A stretch of 64,000 nucleotides of DNA, from positions 1 through 64,000 of the forward strand of contig VWPU01003247.1 in the NCBI GenBank assembly GCA_013398955.1. The letters are read 5' to 3'. The translations under genes were made by a program, and so were the position numbers. Each line of letters begins with the position of its first letter. The stretch's first letter is position 1. Positions 10,833-23,382 of the stretch are shown piece after piece. This DNA comes from Callaeas wilsoni. Its lineage: Eukaryota > Chordata > Aves > Passeriformes > Callaeidae. Below the pieces are notes generated by a model, which worked only from the letters and a program-made list of their open reading frames with translations, did not search any database and was not told the origin of the DNA.

Positions 10833-12109
10833 CCAGGAGTGTGTCCTTGCCAGCAAACCGTGTGGCTTTCCCTACATTAAAATTTCTTGTCTGCTCTGTG
10901 CTCCCTCTCTCTTCCTACCCTCCAGGGATGGCTTTTGTCTTCTGCTGCTGTGCTACACGGAAACTTTTGTCATCTCTCGGATCGCCTGAGGCAGTGGAGG
11001 TGACCTTGTTGCTGAGCTTTCGTTTCCCTTTAACACGGAAGCTTCTCCCTCCTTTGAGCCGCCGGAGCCGCGCTCTGAAGCTCCTTTTCCATCTTGTCAG
11101 AACAAGGCTCATTCAGGCAGGACTTGGCCACGAAAGGCACCTGTGAGAGGCTCTTGGAGCTCCTGTCTTTGGGGTAGGGCTCTGCAGGGTCAGCAACTGG
11201 ACTCCACAATCCCTGATTCCTCCCAGTTTGGGATATTCTGTGTTTCCGTGTGATCAGCATCCCCCACCTGGCCTGGGTCTGTCTTGGAGGTGGAGGAAGT
11301 GAGCCGTGGTCTGCCAGGCCTGAGCCCAGCTCCAGAACCAGCACAAATCCCCTCCCGAACCTCCCTCCAGCTCACACCCCCTCACTGGGTCCTTTCTGCC
11401 CCTAAATCCCCTGAGATGGGTTCCGGGTGGGTTCCAGGTGTGTTCCAGGGAGTAAAAGAGATGAATACAGGTGAGTTGTTGCAGGGGGAAGGGACAGGGA
11501 GAGAGGTGCAGGGTTTGGGCAGTTGCAGAGGAAAAGTGGGAGGATTTGTGGCCGGAATATTCCCCAGAGTTACCAAAACCGACAGAAGAAGGCACCTGAA
11601 TTGCTCTAGACAAGAGACTCTTGTGTACCTCCACCCACCTTTGTCACCTGCCTGTTCCTCTCCTCATTTTTCCAGGACCTACTTAAGAACAGGGCTGAAG
11701 AGTGAAGTGGCTTCAAGGAAATAAAAGGTCTGAGCTGATGGTCACAGGTCTGAGTTTCAGGCTTTCAGTGTCTTCTCTGCCCATGTGGACTTTGGTGCAT
11801 GTGAGGACACCAGCAGAGCCCTGTCCCCCCTCTGGCCACGCCAAGATTGCTGTCTCATGGTCAGTGATGACCAGTGGTCCAGATGGATGGATGGATGGAA
11901 AATCCTGGCAGTGTCCTGGCCCAACCTTTTCTAAACAGCTCCTGGCATAACGTGACTCATTCTTAGAGCATGGGGCAACTTCCTTGCTCTTTGATTTTGC
12001 CTGGGCCTGGAGGATGGGCAGGAGAGGCAGCTGGAACGTAATCCATGGGAATGCTGGGATGAGGAGGGTCAGCCAAACCCACGTGGTGTCCAGGGAGTTG
12101 ATGGCCCAC
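10833..12109. other. Non-coding interval with a short GGAT repeat
   Basis: (GGAT)n of about four units lies at 11880-11900. Nothing else recognised. Confidence 0.45.
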
Positions 12110-12262
12110 CCCTGGACGTGTCCAAGGCCGGGCTGGATGGGGCTGGGAGCAGCCTGGGATAGCAGAAGGTGGCCCTGCCCATGCAGGGGGTGGAATGAGA
12201 TGGTCCTTAGGGTTCCTCCCAACCCAAAGCATTCCCGGATTCATTGATTCCATGATTCCTAA
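12110..12262 (+). mobile_element. CR1 LINE 3' fragment
   Basis: Plus-orientation CR1: GTCCAAGGCCGGGCTGGATG, GGAGCAGCCTGGGATAG, GGTTCCTCCCAACCC and the tail GATTCATTGATTCCATGATT. Confidence 0.88.
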
Positions 12263-14137
12263 GGACAGCAAGTACTGTTCCTCTCCCCAGACCTGAAACA
12301 GCTCAGAGAGTCGCGTAATTGCATTGCGGGGAGACTAAAAGTTTCCAGGGCTTCTTGACTTCTCCAAATTGGATTTGTGGTGCCCATTTGCTCCCAAAGT
12401 GTGCAACAGGACACGCGCACAGCTCATGATTCCATTTCAAATTCCATCGGTGCTTTCACCCTCCATGTGCAGAGCTCTGAGCTTTTCAATCCAAATTCCT
12501 ACAGGATCCCAGCTGGAGACCACAACCAGAATTCCCAGCCTGCAGCAGGTGCTGGGCCAGCACATCATGAAAAGGAGAGAGGAAGGGAGCCTTGATCTGA
12601 AAACGGAAAACATCACTTGGAGACATTTGATGGGAGTTTTGGAATTAAGCTGTGTTTGCCACACGTGCTGGGACACTGAGGTGAAGATTTGGAATGTTTG
12701 AGCTCCAGTTTTCCTGCTGTGAGCCCTGGGAGCTGCTCGTTGCCTGCCAGCAGATCCTGCTGTTCCTGCTGGCACCTCTCTCCAGAGCAGCCCTTCAGCT
12801 TCCATCAGGATCATGTTGATCGGACTTCCCTTGGTCCAGTGATCCCAATCCTTCATCCCAACCTGTTCCCTGCTGCTCTTCCTTGTGCATGTCCTTTTCC
12901 ACACTCTTCCTCCCTGAGGAGTAACATTTCATGGATAACTGGTGGAAGACAACCGTGGATTTTCTGCAGAGACCCTCAAAGTGATTTTCCCACTGGGATT
13001 TGTTCCCTAACAGTGATAGATGAGAAAAAAGGGAAAGGAGTAAAAGCAAGTTTAGCCCACAGACAAATTCATCTTTCTCCTAAAATGTTGCACCTGAACG
13101 TTTTCCCAGCATATTTCATGGAGAGGAAAAATGATGGGATCTGAAAATCTACAAAACAGCTGGAAGGACTCTTCCTCCTTCAGCCAGAGTCCGGCGACAC
13201 CGATTTTCAGGTGCGCAGGACTTCTCAGCAATTCCTTTTGATCCGGCAGCCAGGAGAGGGAGCTCGGCATCCTAATCCCAGGCTCCACTCGCCGAAGAGC
13301 TCTGGAGACAATGCTGATGATTCTTTTGTTCGACAAATAAAAGAAGTGGCCCACGAGGGAGCCGTTTTGGCAGCTGCTTTATGAGGGCTGCGGGGAATTG
13401 TGGAAAATCGATGTTTGCCAAAGGCGAAATGGACAGAATTGGTGGAAGAAAACAAAAGTAACTCTCGGGCTTCGGAGGGATTATTGCAGGCACAGGATCT
13501 TGGAACACTGCGGTGGCTTCATACCCCCATCAGCAGGAGCATGGAGCACTGGGATCTGTCGGGATCAGGAGCAGTGGGAATTCATGAGCTGGACTTGGGA
13601 CATTGGACTTTTGACACCAAACCCAGAGGAAAGTCCTCTCGGTAAAAATTCCCCTCCCACAGCACCAAGGACTTGCAGGTCCCATCCACCTCAGTGGGAG
13701 CAGCAGGATATTCACGAATTTTTGTGTTTTGGTGTTTAAGCAAGGGGATATCACCAAGCCGCAGGTGTCAGAGAGAGAGCGCTCCAAGAGTCACGATGGA
13801 AAGGGATTCACAAATGTGATGTACATTGGTGGAAGGAGACGCTTTAAAAATGGATAATTATCCCACTGCCACTGAGGCCAGGAATTCGGTAGGATTGGAA
13901 GGGAGACATTTATATAAAATGTCCTACACTCCTACCTCGAAACTTCCTGAGTTTAATGATGTCAGCTTTATCAGTTCTGATTAGCAGTGTCATGATTCCT
14001 GCATTTACTAGAAGTCCTATTTCTTTCTTTCTTTTGGATGTTTAACATCCTGGGAAGAGCAAATTGTGGACCTGTTTTGGCCAACCTGTGGATGGATGTA
14101 AAGATGTCACCTCCAGGACTTTAGAGATGCTCCTCAA
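12263..14137. other. Non-coding interval, nothing recognised
   Basis: No recognisable exon or mobile element. A moderately AT-rich stretch at about 13840-14000 could be a conserved element, but I see no specific motif to support it. Confidence 0.4.
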
Positions 14138-14305
14138 TCACAGAATCCCAGAATCCCTGAGGCTGGAAAAGCCCTCCAGGATCGTCGAGTCCAAGCTGTG
14201 CCCGATCCCCACCTTGTCCCCAGCCCAGAGCACTGAGTGTGACATCCAGGCCTTCCCTGGACACCTCCAAGGACTGGGACTCCAAACCTCCCTGAGAATG
14301 TTCTT
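14138..14305 (-). mobile_element. CR1 fragment, second subfamily
   Basis: CACAGAATCCCAGAATCCC followed by GAGGCTGGAAAAGCCC, GTCGAGTCCAAGC and CCTGGACACCTCCAAGG. The 'gagtccaag' version differs from the 'catccagttcc' subfamily seen elsewhere. Confidence 0.85.
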
Positions 14306-14782
14306 CCTCAAGGCCCCAAGAACCCCAACAGACCAATTTCAATCCATATACGCTGCTGGGATCCTCTAACCCAGAGATGCCGGAGCGCCAGAGTTGCTGG
14401 TCCTGGGGATTCCCTTCATAATGTAACTTTTTCCCTATTGCTCCTGGAAATGTCCGTATTTGTGCATCTTCTCCTCGTGCTCAGTGTGACACCTCTGTCA
14501 CATGACCCGCAGCTGTAGGCACAGGCAAGGACATGCTCCATGCTCGGAAATCTGGTAAGAAGAGTTCAGTTCCTTGGCCATGGAATCATTCATGGGCCAT
14601 CCCAGGCACTGCCAGAGCTGCTGTAACCACTCAGCAGTGCTGGATCCATGCCCGGATCCACTGCCCAGTTTGGCTTTTAGAGAGAGCTGAGGGATGGATC
14701 TGAGACAGGGAGACTGCAGCCTTTCCCTGTGTCCTTCCAAATCCTGTTTGGATAAGGACAGTGCCTACAAGGAAACAGGAAT

Positions 14783-15005
14783 AGAATCAAGGAATGATGG
14801 AATGCTTTGAGGGGGAAGGGACCTTAAAACCCATCCAGTGCCACCCCTGCCATGGGCAGGGACACCTCCCACTGTCCCAGGCTGCTCCAAGCCCCGTCCA
14901 ACCTGGCCTTGGGCACTTCCAGGGATCCAGGGGCAGCCACAGCTTCTCTGGGCACCCTGTGCCAGGGCCTCCCCACCCTCACAGAGAGGGATTTCCTCCT
15001 GTCTT
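14783..15005 (-). mobile_element. CR1 LINE 3' fragment
   Basis: AGAATCAAGGAATGATGGAA tail, CCCTGCCATGGGCAGGGACA, TGGGCACTTCCAGGGATCC and CACAGCTTCTCTGGGCACCC in CR1 order. Confidence 0.92.
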
Positions 15006-15221
15006 CCTATTCTTCACCTGACAGATGCATTTTCCCTTGGGCTAGAGTGAAGAAAGGTTATATGGAGAGTGCCAGCTGGGCTATGGAGCCTCCTGAACAA
15101 CACCTGCCGGTGGAATATCCACCTGGATTAGCTGGCTGCTGGCACCCAGCAGGCTGAAACCTGTGCCTGAGCTGCAGATCTCACCCGGCTGCTGAAGCCA
15201 GCTGATGGTGATGGGGACAGT

Positions 15222-15305
15222 GGTGTCCCTGTCCATGGCAGGGGATTGGAACCATGGGATCTTTAAGGACCCTTCCAACGCAAACCAGGCTGGGATTCTC
15301 TGATA
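15222..15305 (+). mobile_element. Short CR1 3' end
   Basis: GTGTCCCTGTCCATGGCAGG, TTTAAGGACCCTTCCAACGC and GGGATTCTCTGATAA, a plus-orientation CR1 terminus. Confidence 0.75.
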
Positions 15306-15690
15306 ATAAAATGTGCAGGTCTCGGTTTTGGAGACAGCTCTTGAGAGAGCTCCTGTTTCAGGTGGGGACTGGAAGAGTCTTGGGTCTGGTTTTAAGTGAG
15401 CTAAAGCCTCTATTCTCTGGAAATAAAATATTCTGTGCAGGGAGAGAACCTTCCCCACTAACCTCCCAGCAGGAAAAACCCGGGATACCAGTGTCCTGCC
15501 CTGCTCCTGGTGAAGGCTGCCTGGCAAGGCTGGCATTTCTCCACCAGCGTCTCCATTTGAAATGTCCCTTCAGCCATTCCTTGGAGCATTCCCAGCTCTT
15601 CTTCTGCACCCTTCCCTGCCCACATGGATCTCAATGACATGAAAAATGAGCTTTGCTTTGAGTATCACCATCACCTGCTGCCCCTTCTCA

Positions 15691-15845
15691 AGGAATCACG
15701 GAACAGTTGGGGATGGAGGAACCTTAAAACCATCGAGTCCAAGCATTCCCCCAGCACTGCCAAGGCCACCACTGACCCATGTCCCCAAGTGCCACATCCA
15801 CATGGATTTGAAATCCCTCCAGGAACGGTGATTCCACCCCTGTCC
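15691..15845 (-). mobile_element. CR1 fragment, 'gagtccaa' subfamily
   Basis: AATCACGGAACAGTTGGGG, ATCGAGTCCAAGC, AGCACTGCCAAGGCCACCAC and CAAGTGCCACATCCACATGG in order. 5'-truncated. Confidence 0.88.
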
Positions 15846-17526
15846 TCTTTGTCTCCTGGCTGGAAGGACGCCCTCCCTGCCCCACTGCCCGTTCAAATAG
15901 ACAATGAAGTGTTTTATGTTTGCTGGGACTGTTCCCACATTGACTTTGAAATTTATTTCCCACAAACATTTGTCCTCAAAATCCAATCGCTCCGACGGCT
16001 GAAGAAAGCAACATAAAAGAACCAGGGCATTTATAATTGAAAGCGAAAGTCCTTGGCTTTGCTCATCTCCAGTCAGAGGTGCCAATTAGAGCCTGCTGGA
16101 TGGGGATGGAGGCACCTCCACCCCCTCCCCGGCTCGTTCCGGACACGAGAGCAGCAGGTACTGACTGTGCTGGGTCAACATTGGGCCTCGAACCAGGAAT
16201 TCCATGGCTCCAACTCCTCTGTCCTGAAGCCAGCCAGGCCCCAGAACTTTTACAAACTGAAGGGCTGGATGAAAGCATCAAATACCAAGACAGTTTGCAG
16301 GAATATCAACCAGACACAAAAAAAAACCAAAAAACCTAAACCCCCAAAAACCCAATTGTACCGAAACCATTGCTGGGCACAGACAGCTCCAGATTTTGTA
16401 GCTTCCAGACAAAGTCAGCAGCAACCGTCAGAATCTGTGTTTCAAGTCTGACCTTCTGCTTTTATCTATATTTTAAACCCCACACAAGGTATACAAGGCG
16501 AATGTTGCTGTTACAGTCAGAAAAGCCTAAATAATGGATGAAGAACAGAGGCTGCAAAGGGAGGTGGGGGGGAGAAAAAAAAAAGAGAGGAAAAGAAAAA
16601 AGGAGGAAGAGAAAAGCTGAAAAAGGAAAAAAAAAAGGCAAGAGAGAAAGAAAGTCAAGAGCCCTCCAAAATGAGAAGGGGCTGACACCTCTGAGCTGAG
16701 CTTGGAAGTGGGAATGTGATTCCTTCCATGGATGGGGTAGGAACTGGTCAGGGGCTGCTGCTGGAGCAGTTGCAATTTGCTGCTCTTAACCCAACTCAAA
16801 ATCAGGCAGTTTCTGGTCCATCTTTGCCCATGATCCAAGCTCCTCTTCCAGCGGGCAATGTCCTCATGGGAAGGAGCCAGGAGAGGTCTGGAGCTGGATG
16901 TGGTAAGAAGAGAAGGTGTTGGGCAGGGCTGTGCTGTAATTAGAGCTGCTGAAATATTGCCAGGACTGGATCTTCTTGCACTGAGGCAGGGGATGAGGAT
17001 AGGATTTATCCATGGAAGTGGAGATGGGGACATGGCCAGGTCCTCCCTCTCTTCCAGGCAAGGGGGAAGACAGGAACCCTCATTTCGCAGTGGGCTGATG
17101 ATGCTTTTTGCCTTGCCTTCCCCAAATATCCGTATTTATTTTAGGTTCGTCATTCAGAGGGATAAACCAGGGCTTCAGATTCTAGAGCACCCTGTGATAA
17201 AGGGATGGGACAGAGCTCATTCAACAGAGCTCATTCACAGCCACCGCTGGGACAGCCTCCATGGCCCTTGAATAGCAGCATGATTTCAGAGGGTGCTTTC
17301 ACCCCCAAACTGCCTGGGACCAGCAAATGCCCTGAGTTGAGACAGCAAATCAACCCAGCAACTCCAATTCCCAGCACTGCCCATCCCAACTCCCCTCCCC
17401 TGGCATCATAGTCCCGAAGATCTCCCTTCATTCACGGGAAGGTTTAGAGCTGATGAATTAAGGCCATCGGGGAAAAATGCTGCTCTTTTCCCTCTGGTGA
17501 CAGGACAGGGAATGGATGGGGCTGTT
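15846..17526. other. Non-coding interval with a polypurine tract
   Basis: A nearly pure A/G tract spans about 16555-16660 on the plus strand. A short A-rich run lies at about 16317-16350. No exon or element recognised. Confidence 0.5.
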
Positions 17527-17766
17527 ACAGGGAGGTTTAGGTCAGGTATCGGGGAAAGGTTCTTCCCTCAGAGGGTGCTGGGCACTGAACAGGCTCCCCA
17601 GGGAATGGGCACGGCCCCAAGGCTGCCAGAGCTCCAGGAGTGTTTGGACAATGCTCTCAGGCACAGGGTGGGATTTTGGCATGTCTGGCCAGGGCCAGGA
17701 GCTGGACTGGATGATCCATGGGGGTCTCTTCCAACCAGGGTATTCCAGATTCTAGGATTCTGTGCC
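17527..17766 (+). mobile_element. CR1 fragment, older subfamily
   Basis: GGGAGGTTTAGGTCAGGTAT, CCCTCAGAGGGTGCTGGGCA, GGACAATGCTCTCAGGCAC, GGACTGGATGATCC and the tail GATTCTAGGATTCTGTG match the CR1 type with a 'gttggactcgatgatcc' end. Confidence 0.9.
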
Positions 17767-18589
17767 AATGAGGATTTCAGCAAAGAGAACCATGAAGGGA
17801 GAAGATCTCTGGATGGAAACACTTGCTGGATGCTTTCTTATTTCCATGAAAATTTATCATGGAGGCAGTGCTGTGACTTTGCAGCAGGGCTGGGGGCACG
17901 GAGAGCAGGTAACATCCATTGCCAGGATACCCCACAGCAGAACTGAGACCTGAAGGGCAGAATTTCCACCGAGTTAAATATTTGGAGAGGCTTGCAGGAG
18001 GCCTCCTCCTTCCCTGCCTCCATCCCTCCCTCCCAGCCCTGCGAGGAGCTGGCTCCAGGCAGCAGGAGTTGAGAGCCTTAGGAAGCAGAATGAAGCCATC
18101 AAGGCTTGGCGTGGAGGCAAACTGCATTTCATTCCCTGCCAAGTGCCCAGTCACTCCTTCACAGCTCCCTCCTGCTTGGCTTTAAGTGGATTCTTGTATT
18201 CCCTGTGTCTGAGCTCGCTTTCCAGGTGCTCGGTGTTTTTAGCCGGAGTGCGAGGCTGTGCTGGGAGCAGGACATGGCTCCTGGTCAGCCCAGATTCCCT
18301 CTCCTCCACACACGCACCTTTGGGAAGATGCCCAGGAGCAGGTTTGTGTCAGATCCTCTCTGCCGGTGATCCAGTCTCCAAGCGGCTGCCTGAGTCCAAC
18401 CTCATCCGGCAAGAAGAGTGGGATACGCTGCTGCCTGTGCCCAGCCACCAAACCCCTGTGCGCGACAGAGCCCAGGGAAACGCAGGCGAGAGGCTTCCTT
18501 TCCACCAGCGTCCCTTACAGGGTGACTTCCCCTCTTTCCTTGTCACAGCCCCTGGCAATGTCCCAGCACTGCATAACCCCCTCTTCTTC
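17767..18589. other. Non-coding interval, nothing recognised
   Basis: Open frames of up to 176 codons on the plus strand at 18143-18673 run into the next CR1 element and show no conserved domain. Confidence 0.4.
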
Positions 18590-18800
18590 CATAAAATCCC
18601 AGAATGGTTTGGGTTGGAAGGGAGCTTACAGCCCATCTCATTCCAATTAGGACGGGGGGACACCTTCCTCTAAACCAGGTGGCTCCAAGCCCCATCCAAC
18701 CTGGCCTTGGACACGTCCAGGATGGGGCAGCCACAGCTGCTCTGGGCAACCTCTGCAGGTCCTCACCACCCTCAAGGGAAGAATTTTTTTCCATATATCT
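18590..18800 (-). mobile_element. CR1 LINE 3' fragment
   Basis: CCCAGAATGGTTTGGGTTGG, GGCTCCAAGCCCCATCCAAC, GGACACGTCCAGGATGGGG and ACCACCCTCAAGGGAAG in CR1 order. Confidence 0.88.
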
Positions 18801-19721
18801 AATCCTAAATCTAATCCTTCCTTGTCCTGCCCTCTGTCTATTTAAATCCTGAGGTCTCACCACTGAGATGACCCTGGCCATGCTTCCAGGGTTTGTTATT
18901 CCCAGAAGCTTTGGTGCTCAGGCAGTTGAGCGCTCAGCTGTGTCAGACACTTGTACCAGTAACAAACGGCACAGCAAGAAGTGGGGAAGGTGGGTGTGGG
19001 GGCACAGCTGTGGAACAGGGACACCAGCTCCATGGGCAGGTCCATCCCACCTCCCAGTCCATAACCTGAGTCTCCTGCAGATGTTCCCACCTGCACAGAA
19101 GTCACCTGATCTCATTGTGCAGACCCAAACCTTTCCCAGTCAAGGTTTTCCTGGCAGCAGAAGGAGCAGGGAAACAGCAAGGCTGGCAAAAAACGTAGGA
19201 GTGAAAGTTGGTCTGGAAGGTCATTGATCCACCAGCCAGGGGAGGGAGATGTTCCCTCATTCATGAGTAGCACAGAGAGCCAGGCCAATGTGATCCATTA
19301 GTAATAAACGGTGCGAGAACAGGAAGAGGCAGCGTGGCCGAAGGGGATACTCAGGAAAGGCTTCAAAACCTGTCAGAGCTCTGTCAGTCGGCTCCTCTAA
19401 CGAGGCTTCAAAAGGAATCCAGGGCATCCCAAGATCCCTGCGAGTTCCTGCAGCCATCCCAGGAAAAGCAGTGCAGGAGGGGGTGGTTTCTGCTTCACCA
19501 ACCAGATTTGGTCCTTCTGAACAACAAGACAGGACACAAAGTCCTCTCTGATTGCAGACCTGGGTCATCAGGACACCTCGGGAAGGTCCCAGCCCCAGCA
19601 CCGAGGGATGACCGATGTGGGACCTGCCCCTCGCCTCCTTCACCCAACGCTGGAGAGGCTCCAAGGCATTAAATATTTGGAGGAGTGCAAGACTGACTCG
19701 ATGAGAGGTTTCTTTAGAGCT
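18801..19721. other. Non-coding interval, nothing recognised
   Basis: No recognisable exon, RNA gene or mobile element. Confidence 0.4.
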
Positions 19722-19776
19722 GGGTTGAATTTGATGATCTTAAAGGTCTTTTCCAACCTAAATGATTCCATGAATG
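19722..19776 (+). mobile_element. Very short CR1 3' end
   Basis: GAATTTGATGATCTTAAAGG, TCTTTTCCAACCTAAATGAT and TCCATGAATG fit the last about 50 bases of a CR1. Confidence 0.65.
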
Positions 19777-19817
19777 AGGAAGAGAAAAGAGTCTGGGAGT
19801 AAACTGGCCTGTTGACA

Positions 19818-19880
19818 GATGAATTCAGTGATCCTAGAGGCCTTGTCCCACCTGAATGATCTTGTGATTCCATGATCTGC
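19818..19880 (+). mobile_element. Very short CR1 3' end
   Basis: CAGTGATCCTAGAGGCC, TTGTCCCACCTGAATGATC and TTGTGATTCCATGATC: a second degraded CR1 tail directly after the previous one. Confidence 0.6.
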
Positions 19881-19932
19881 ACAGCCTGTCCCAGGCTCTC
19901 TGCAGACTCGGGGACTCTGCAGAACCTGCAGA

Positions 19933-20032
19933 AGTCACAGAATCATGAAATGGTTTGGGTTGGGTGAGAACTTAAAGCTCATCTCATTCCAACCCCTTGC
20001 CATGGGCAGGGACCTTCCATCAGCCCAAGTCT
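19933..20032 (-). mobile_element. Short CR1 3' fragment
   Basis: TCACAGAATCATGAAATGGT, TTAAAGCTCATCTCATTCCA and CTTGCCATGGGCAGGGACC; it lies tail-to-tail with the plus-strand piece at 19818. Confidence 0.88.
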
Positions 20033-20149
20033 CCTCGGAAAACATTTCACTTGGAATTTTCCTGTCAGAAACATGAAGCTGAGCCGTTGAACTGATCTCC
20101 ACACTCCCGTGGCTCCAATAATCGGAGGCCATGGCAGAGGCCACAGCGC

Positions 20150-20320
20150 CTGAGCTCTAATTGAACCTTTGCTCTCAGCGAGGCCCGAGGAGCAACACCC
20201 TACAGAGGGAGCTTTCAGGTTTCCTTAATTTAACCAAAATATCCTGCAGCCCACTTAACAGCACATTATGAAGTTTTCTCATGAATAATTAACTCTGAAC
20301 TACAGTTGACATCATGAAGC
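20150..20320. promoter_or_regulatory. Candidate conserved AT-rich regulatory island
   Basis: AT-rich block with TCTAATTGAACC, TTAATTTAACC and TGAATAATTAAC (core 20285-20292), the last one base off the POU4 site ATAATTAAT. It lies about 8 kb beyond the distal poly(A) signal of the POU4 gene. Function is inferred. Confidence 0.28.
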
Positions 20321-20899
20321 ATGTGGCTGGCTCAGGCAGTGCCTTCCAGCAGCCAGTTGCTCACAGGGGGATGCACAGCCAGCACGGCCGAAATCAGCAC
20401 TTCTCCGGCAAGAGCAGGGCTTGGTGCAGCTGCTGCTGGGCAGGGCAGGCAGCTGCTCCCCAGCGCTCCTCCAGACACGGAGCCGGAAAAACAGAACGGC
20501 TAAGCCTGAGTGCAGGGCGGATTCGGGGTGGCAGGATGTCAGGAAGCTTTGGCCGGGGTTGGTACATCACAAGGAGAAGTTCAGAGTTGTGTCTGAGGCC
20601 TCCAGGCTGTCAATGGGGTTGCCGTGATGGGAGAACAGCTCCTGGTGGAAGGAAAAGCTGCCTTCCTCAGCACTTCAGTCACTGACAGCTCCTGGCAGCT
20701 CGTGCTGGAAGGCAGGGCTGGAGGTCCGTGCCAGACACCGGGATCCTGCTCGTTCCCTGCTCCCAGGACTGCCAGCCCTGGGTGCTGCGCCCCAGACACA
20801 GGCAGAGGGATTCCCAGAGGCTCCAATTTCGGCAATGTCAGTCCTGCCTGCAGTGATTTTCTCAGCCTCCAGGTATCTGAGAACAAAATTTGACCCAGG

Positions 20900-22020
20900 G
20901 CTCAAAGTTTCCCAAGGGAAAGCTCCTCTTCAGGAGCCGGTCTCGTGAACAGACCGACGGCTTTGCGTCCCTCACACAGAGCTGGGCTGCTCCGGGAGCC
21001 GCAGGGAATCACAGCACAGCCTCTCCACCAGCCTGGCCACCAACCCCTTCCCCCGGCTGGCCCGCGCCCCTCGGGGACATGTCCCTGTCTGCCCACCTGC
21101 CTTCACACCCGAGGAGACACAGCCCCAGGGGAACGAGCGGAGGGGCTCCCCTCCGCCGTGAATTAGTCACGGCCAGAGAGGTGACCTCGTGTCCTGCTGG
21201 CTGTACTGCGCAGCTGTCGGCGGCTGGGAACAGTTGTGGAGCAGAAGATTCCCATGGTTTTGGCTGCAGACTGAATCCAGAGCTGATCCACCCCCCGCTC
21301 CCTCAGCCCCCTCCTTAAACTGCGTGTTTTAATAAAGACATCCAGGCAGAACGCTCGGAAAGCTCGCTTAGATCTGAACTAAAGAGCACAGCCAGGGTGG
21401 GAAAAAATCCATGCGAGAAGCCGGAGGAAGTCAGCATTCCGTGTGCTGGGGAGAGAGCCGGGGAACTGCAGCAGCCTGCGAGGGAGAGCCGGGCACAGCA
21501 ACCGGAGCGGCTCCGGGAAGAGCCATCAGGAGCCATTAGCCCGGGTGCGGGAGGCCGCGCTCCTCTCGGCTCCCTGCGGGCGCTTCGGGGCTCCGAGGGG
21601 AGAGCCTGGAGCCCGGGGCTCCCTCGGTGCCGCTCTGCCCGGGGCTCGGTCCCGGTTTGTCTGCCCGAGCTGCTGCCGGAGCTGCGAGAGAGGAGCGGGG
21701 CCCGGGCACACCCAGCACCCGCTCCCGCGGGAGCGGCTCTGCCTGGAGGGTCCCTCCGGAGGAGCAAATCGTCCTTCCTGCAGGAAGAAACCCCCACGCG
21801 AGAGAGTCCTCCGTGCCAGGGAGGCCGGGAGCCAGGGAAAAACAAAAGGAGCCGTGCTCAGCCTGGGACACGCGGCCACCATTCCCCACGGGACGGGCTG
21901 GTCCAGAGCCCGGGTACTGGAGGAGCTGGGCTGGACCAGTTGTGAGAGGGTCTTTGAGCAGCTGGGTAGGACCAGATGTGAGGACAGAATGCACAGACAG
22001 ACAGACAGACCTGCCTGAGG
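20900..22020. promoter_or_regulatory. CpG-rich block without a recognised gene
   Basis: CpG density rises from about 20940 and is high at 21340-21900. Overlapping open frames in several frames (182, 191 and 226 codons) are rich in R, P, A and G, as expected from composition. No domain or conserved start. Could be a distal CpG island or promoter of a non-coding transcript. Confidence 0.4.
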
Positions 22021-23382
22021 AAGAGGGAGGGAAGAGCAGGAGAGACGGTGGAGGGGCTGGAGGGAGAAAGTGAAGGGGGAAGATACGAGAGGGAACAGAC
22101 TCGCTCCTGGTGGGACTCAGGGTGAGGGAAGGGGCCTTCCGAAAAATATTGACTGATTTGGGTGATGCCATGAATGCAGCACTCCTGCCCTGAACCCCCA
22201 CTGCCACCAGTGGCACCCTGACCCAGCCCTGCGTTCGTTGTAGTGGCTAAAAGGAGATGATGGATTTGTCCTTCCTAATCTGAGGATCTGGAATGCTGAT
22301 CTCCTTGGACATGGTGCAAATATTGATAAACAATGGGAAAATTCTGGCCTGAACATTTATCTTGGCCCTGGGAATTTGTCTGAAGCCTGGATAGATCACA
22401 GACCCGCGTGTGGTGGGTACTCCCTCGTGCTCTTGCAAGGCCAGCAGGCGTTTCCTCTGTGAGTTGGGTGCTTGGTTTGTGGAAGAGACAAACACGGCCA
22501 TGCTCCACGATTTACCCAGCAGCGAGGCTGGAAGTGCTTCCTGGAGCTGGTGGGGGATGAGGTAGTGTTCCCTGAGCTCAGGGCTGTTTCTCTGGCACAC
22601 CTCTGGAACAGCTCCCTGTGATTCCCAGGCAGCAGCTGGGAAGTCACAGACTGCTGGAGTAGGATTTTAGACAAACACATGGATTTTTCCTTGTGTGAAC
22701 CCAAACCCTTCCGTGCCTGCTATAAATAAAACACAGTCCTTAGCTGACACTTTCACATTTCTCAGAGAGCTCCGATTTTCCTACAGCTGCTGGAGGGGTT
22801 GGGGAGGTGCTGCAGATGAAATGTACATTTTATCTCTGATGTCTCTATCTCCAAGATCCCAAAGCTCTTGAAATCACCTGTGAGCTTCCCTACTCTCAGA
22901 TTTCTCCAAAGATCCAAAGCCAAATCCTCCTGCACTTCTTTAGGGTTTATGGCTACAAACGAGGGGCTGTTCCTGCAGGGCTCTGGGAGGGCTGATGGGA
23001 GCCGGAGGCTGTTCTTGTAGGTGAAGGATGGGGAGATAAAGACCTCAGGAAAAGCACAAGATTAAATTTCTGGAAGTATTTCTTTAATACAGGTGATAAC
23101 ACCAAATGAAAAACAAAACAAAACAAAACAAAAAACTAACAAAAAAAACCCATCACCACAAAAAAAAAAAAGAAGAAATTTTAAAAACCCACAAATTTGT
23201 ATATTTATTGGGATCTCCCATTCCTTAATGACACGGGGAGGAGCAGGGAGCTCTCTTTTTGCACAGCCAAGGATTAAATCTGCTCCTACCACAGGCAGCT
23301 GCACCTGAGCCCGGGCTTGGTCCTTGTGAAGGGCGACTGATCCATTGGAGAAGGGGATAATGCCTGCTCCTGTTCTCTGGGA
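22021..23382. other. Non-coding interval with purine-rich and A-rich tracts
   Basis: GA-rich sequence at 22015-22085 and an AAAAC-type A-rich repeat at about 23098-23180. TATAAATAAA occurs at about 22721-22730, but no other LTR or promoter signals accompany it. Confidence 0.45.
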
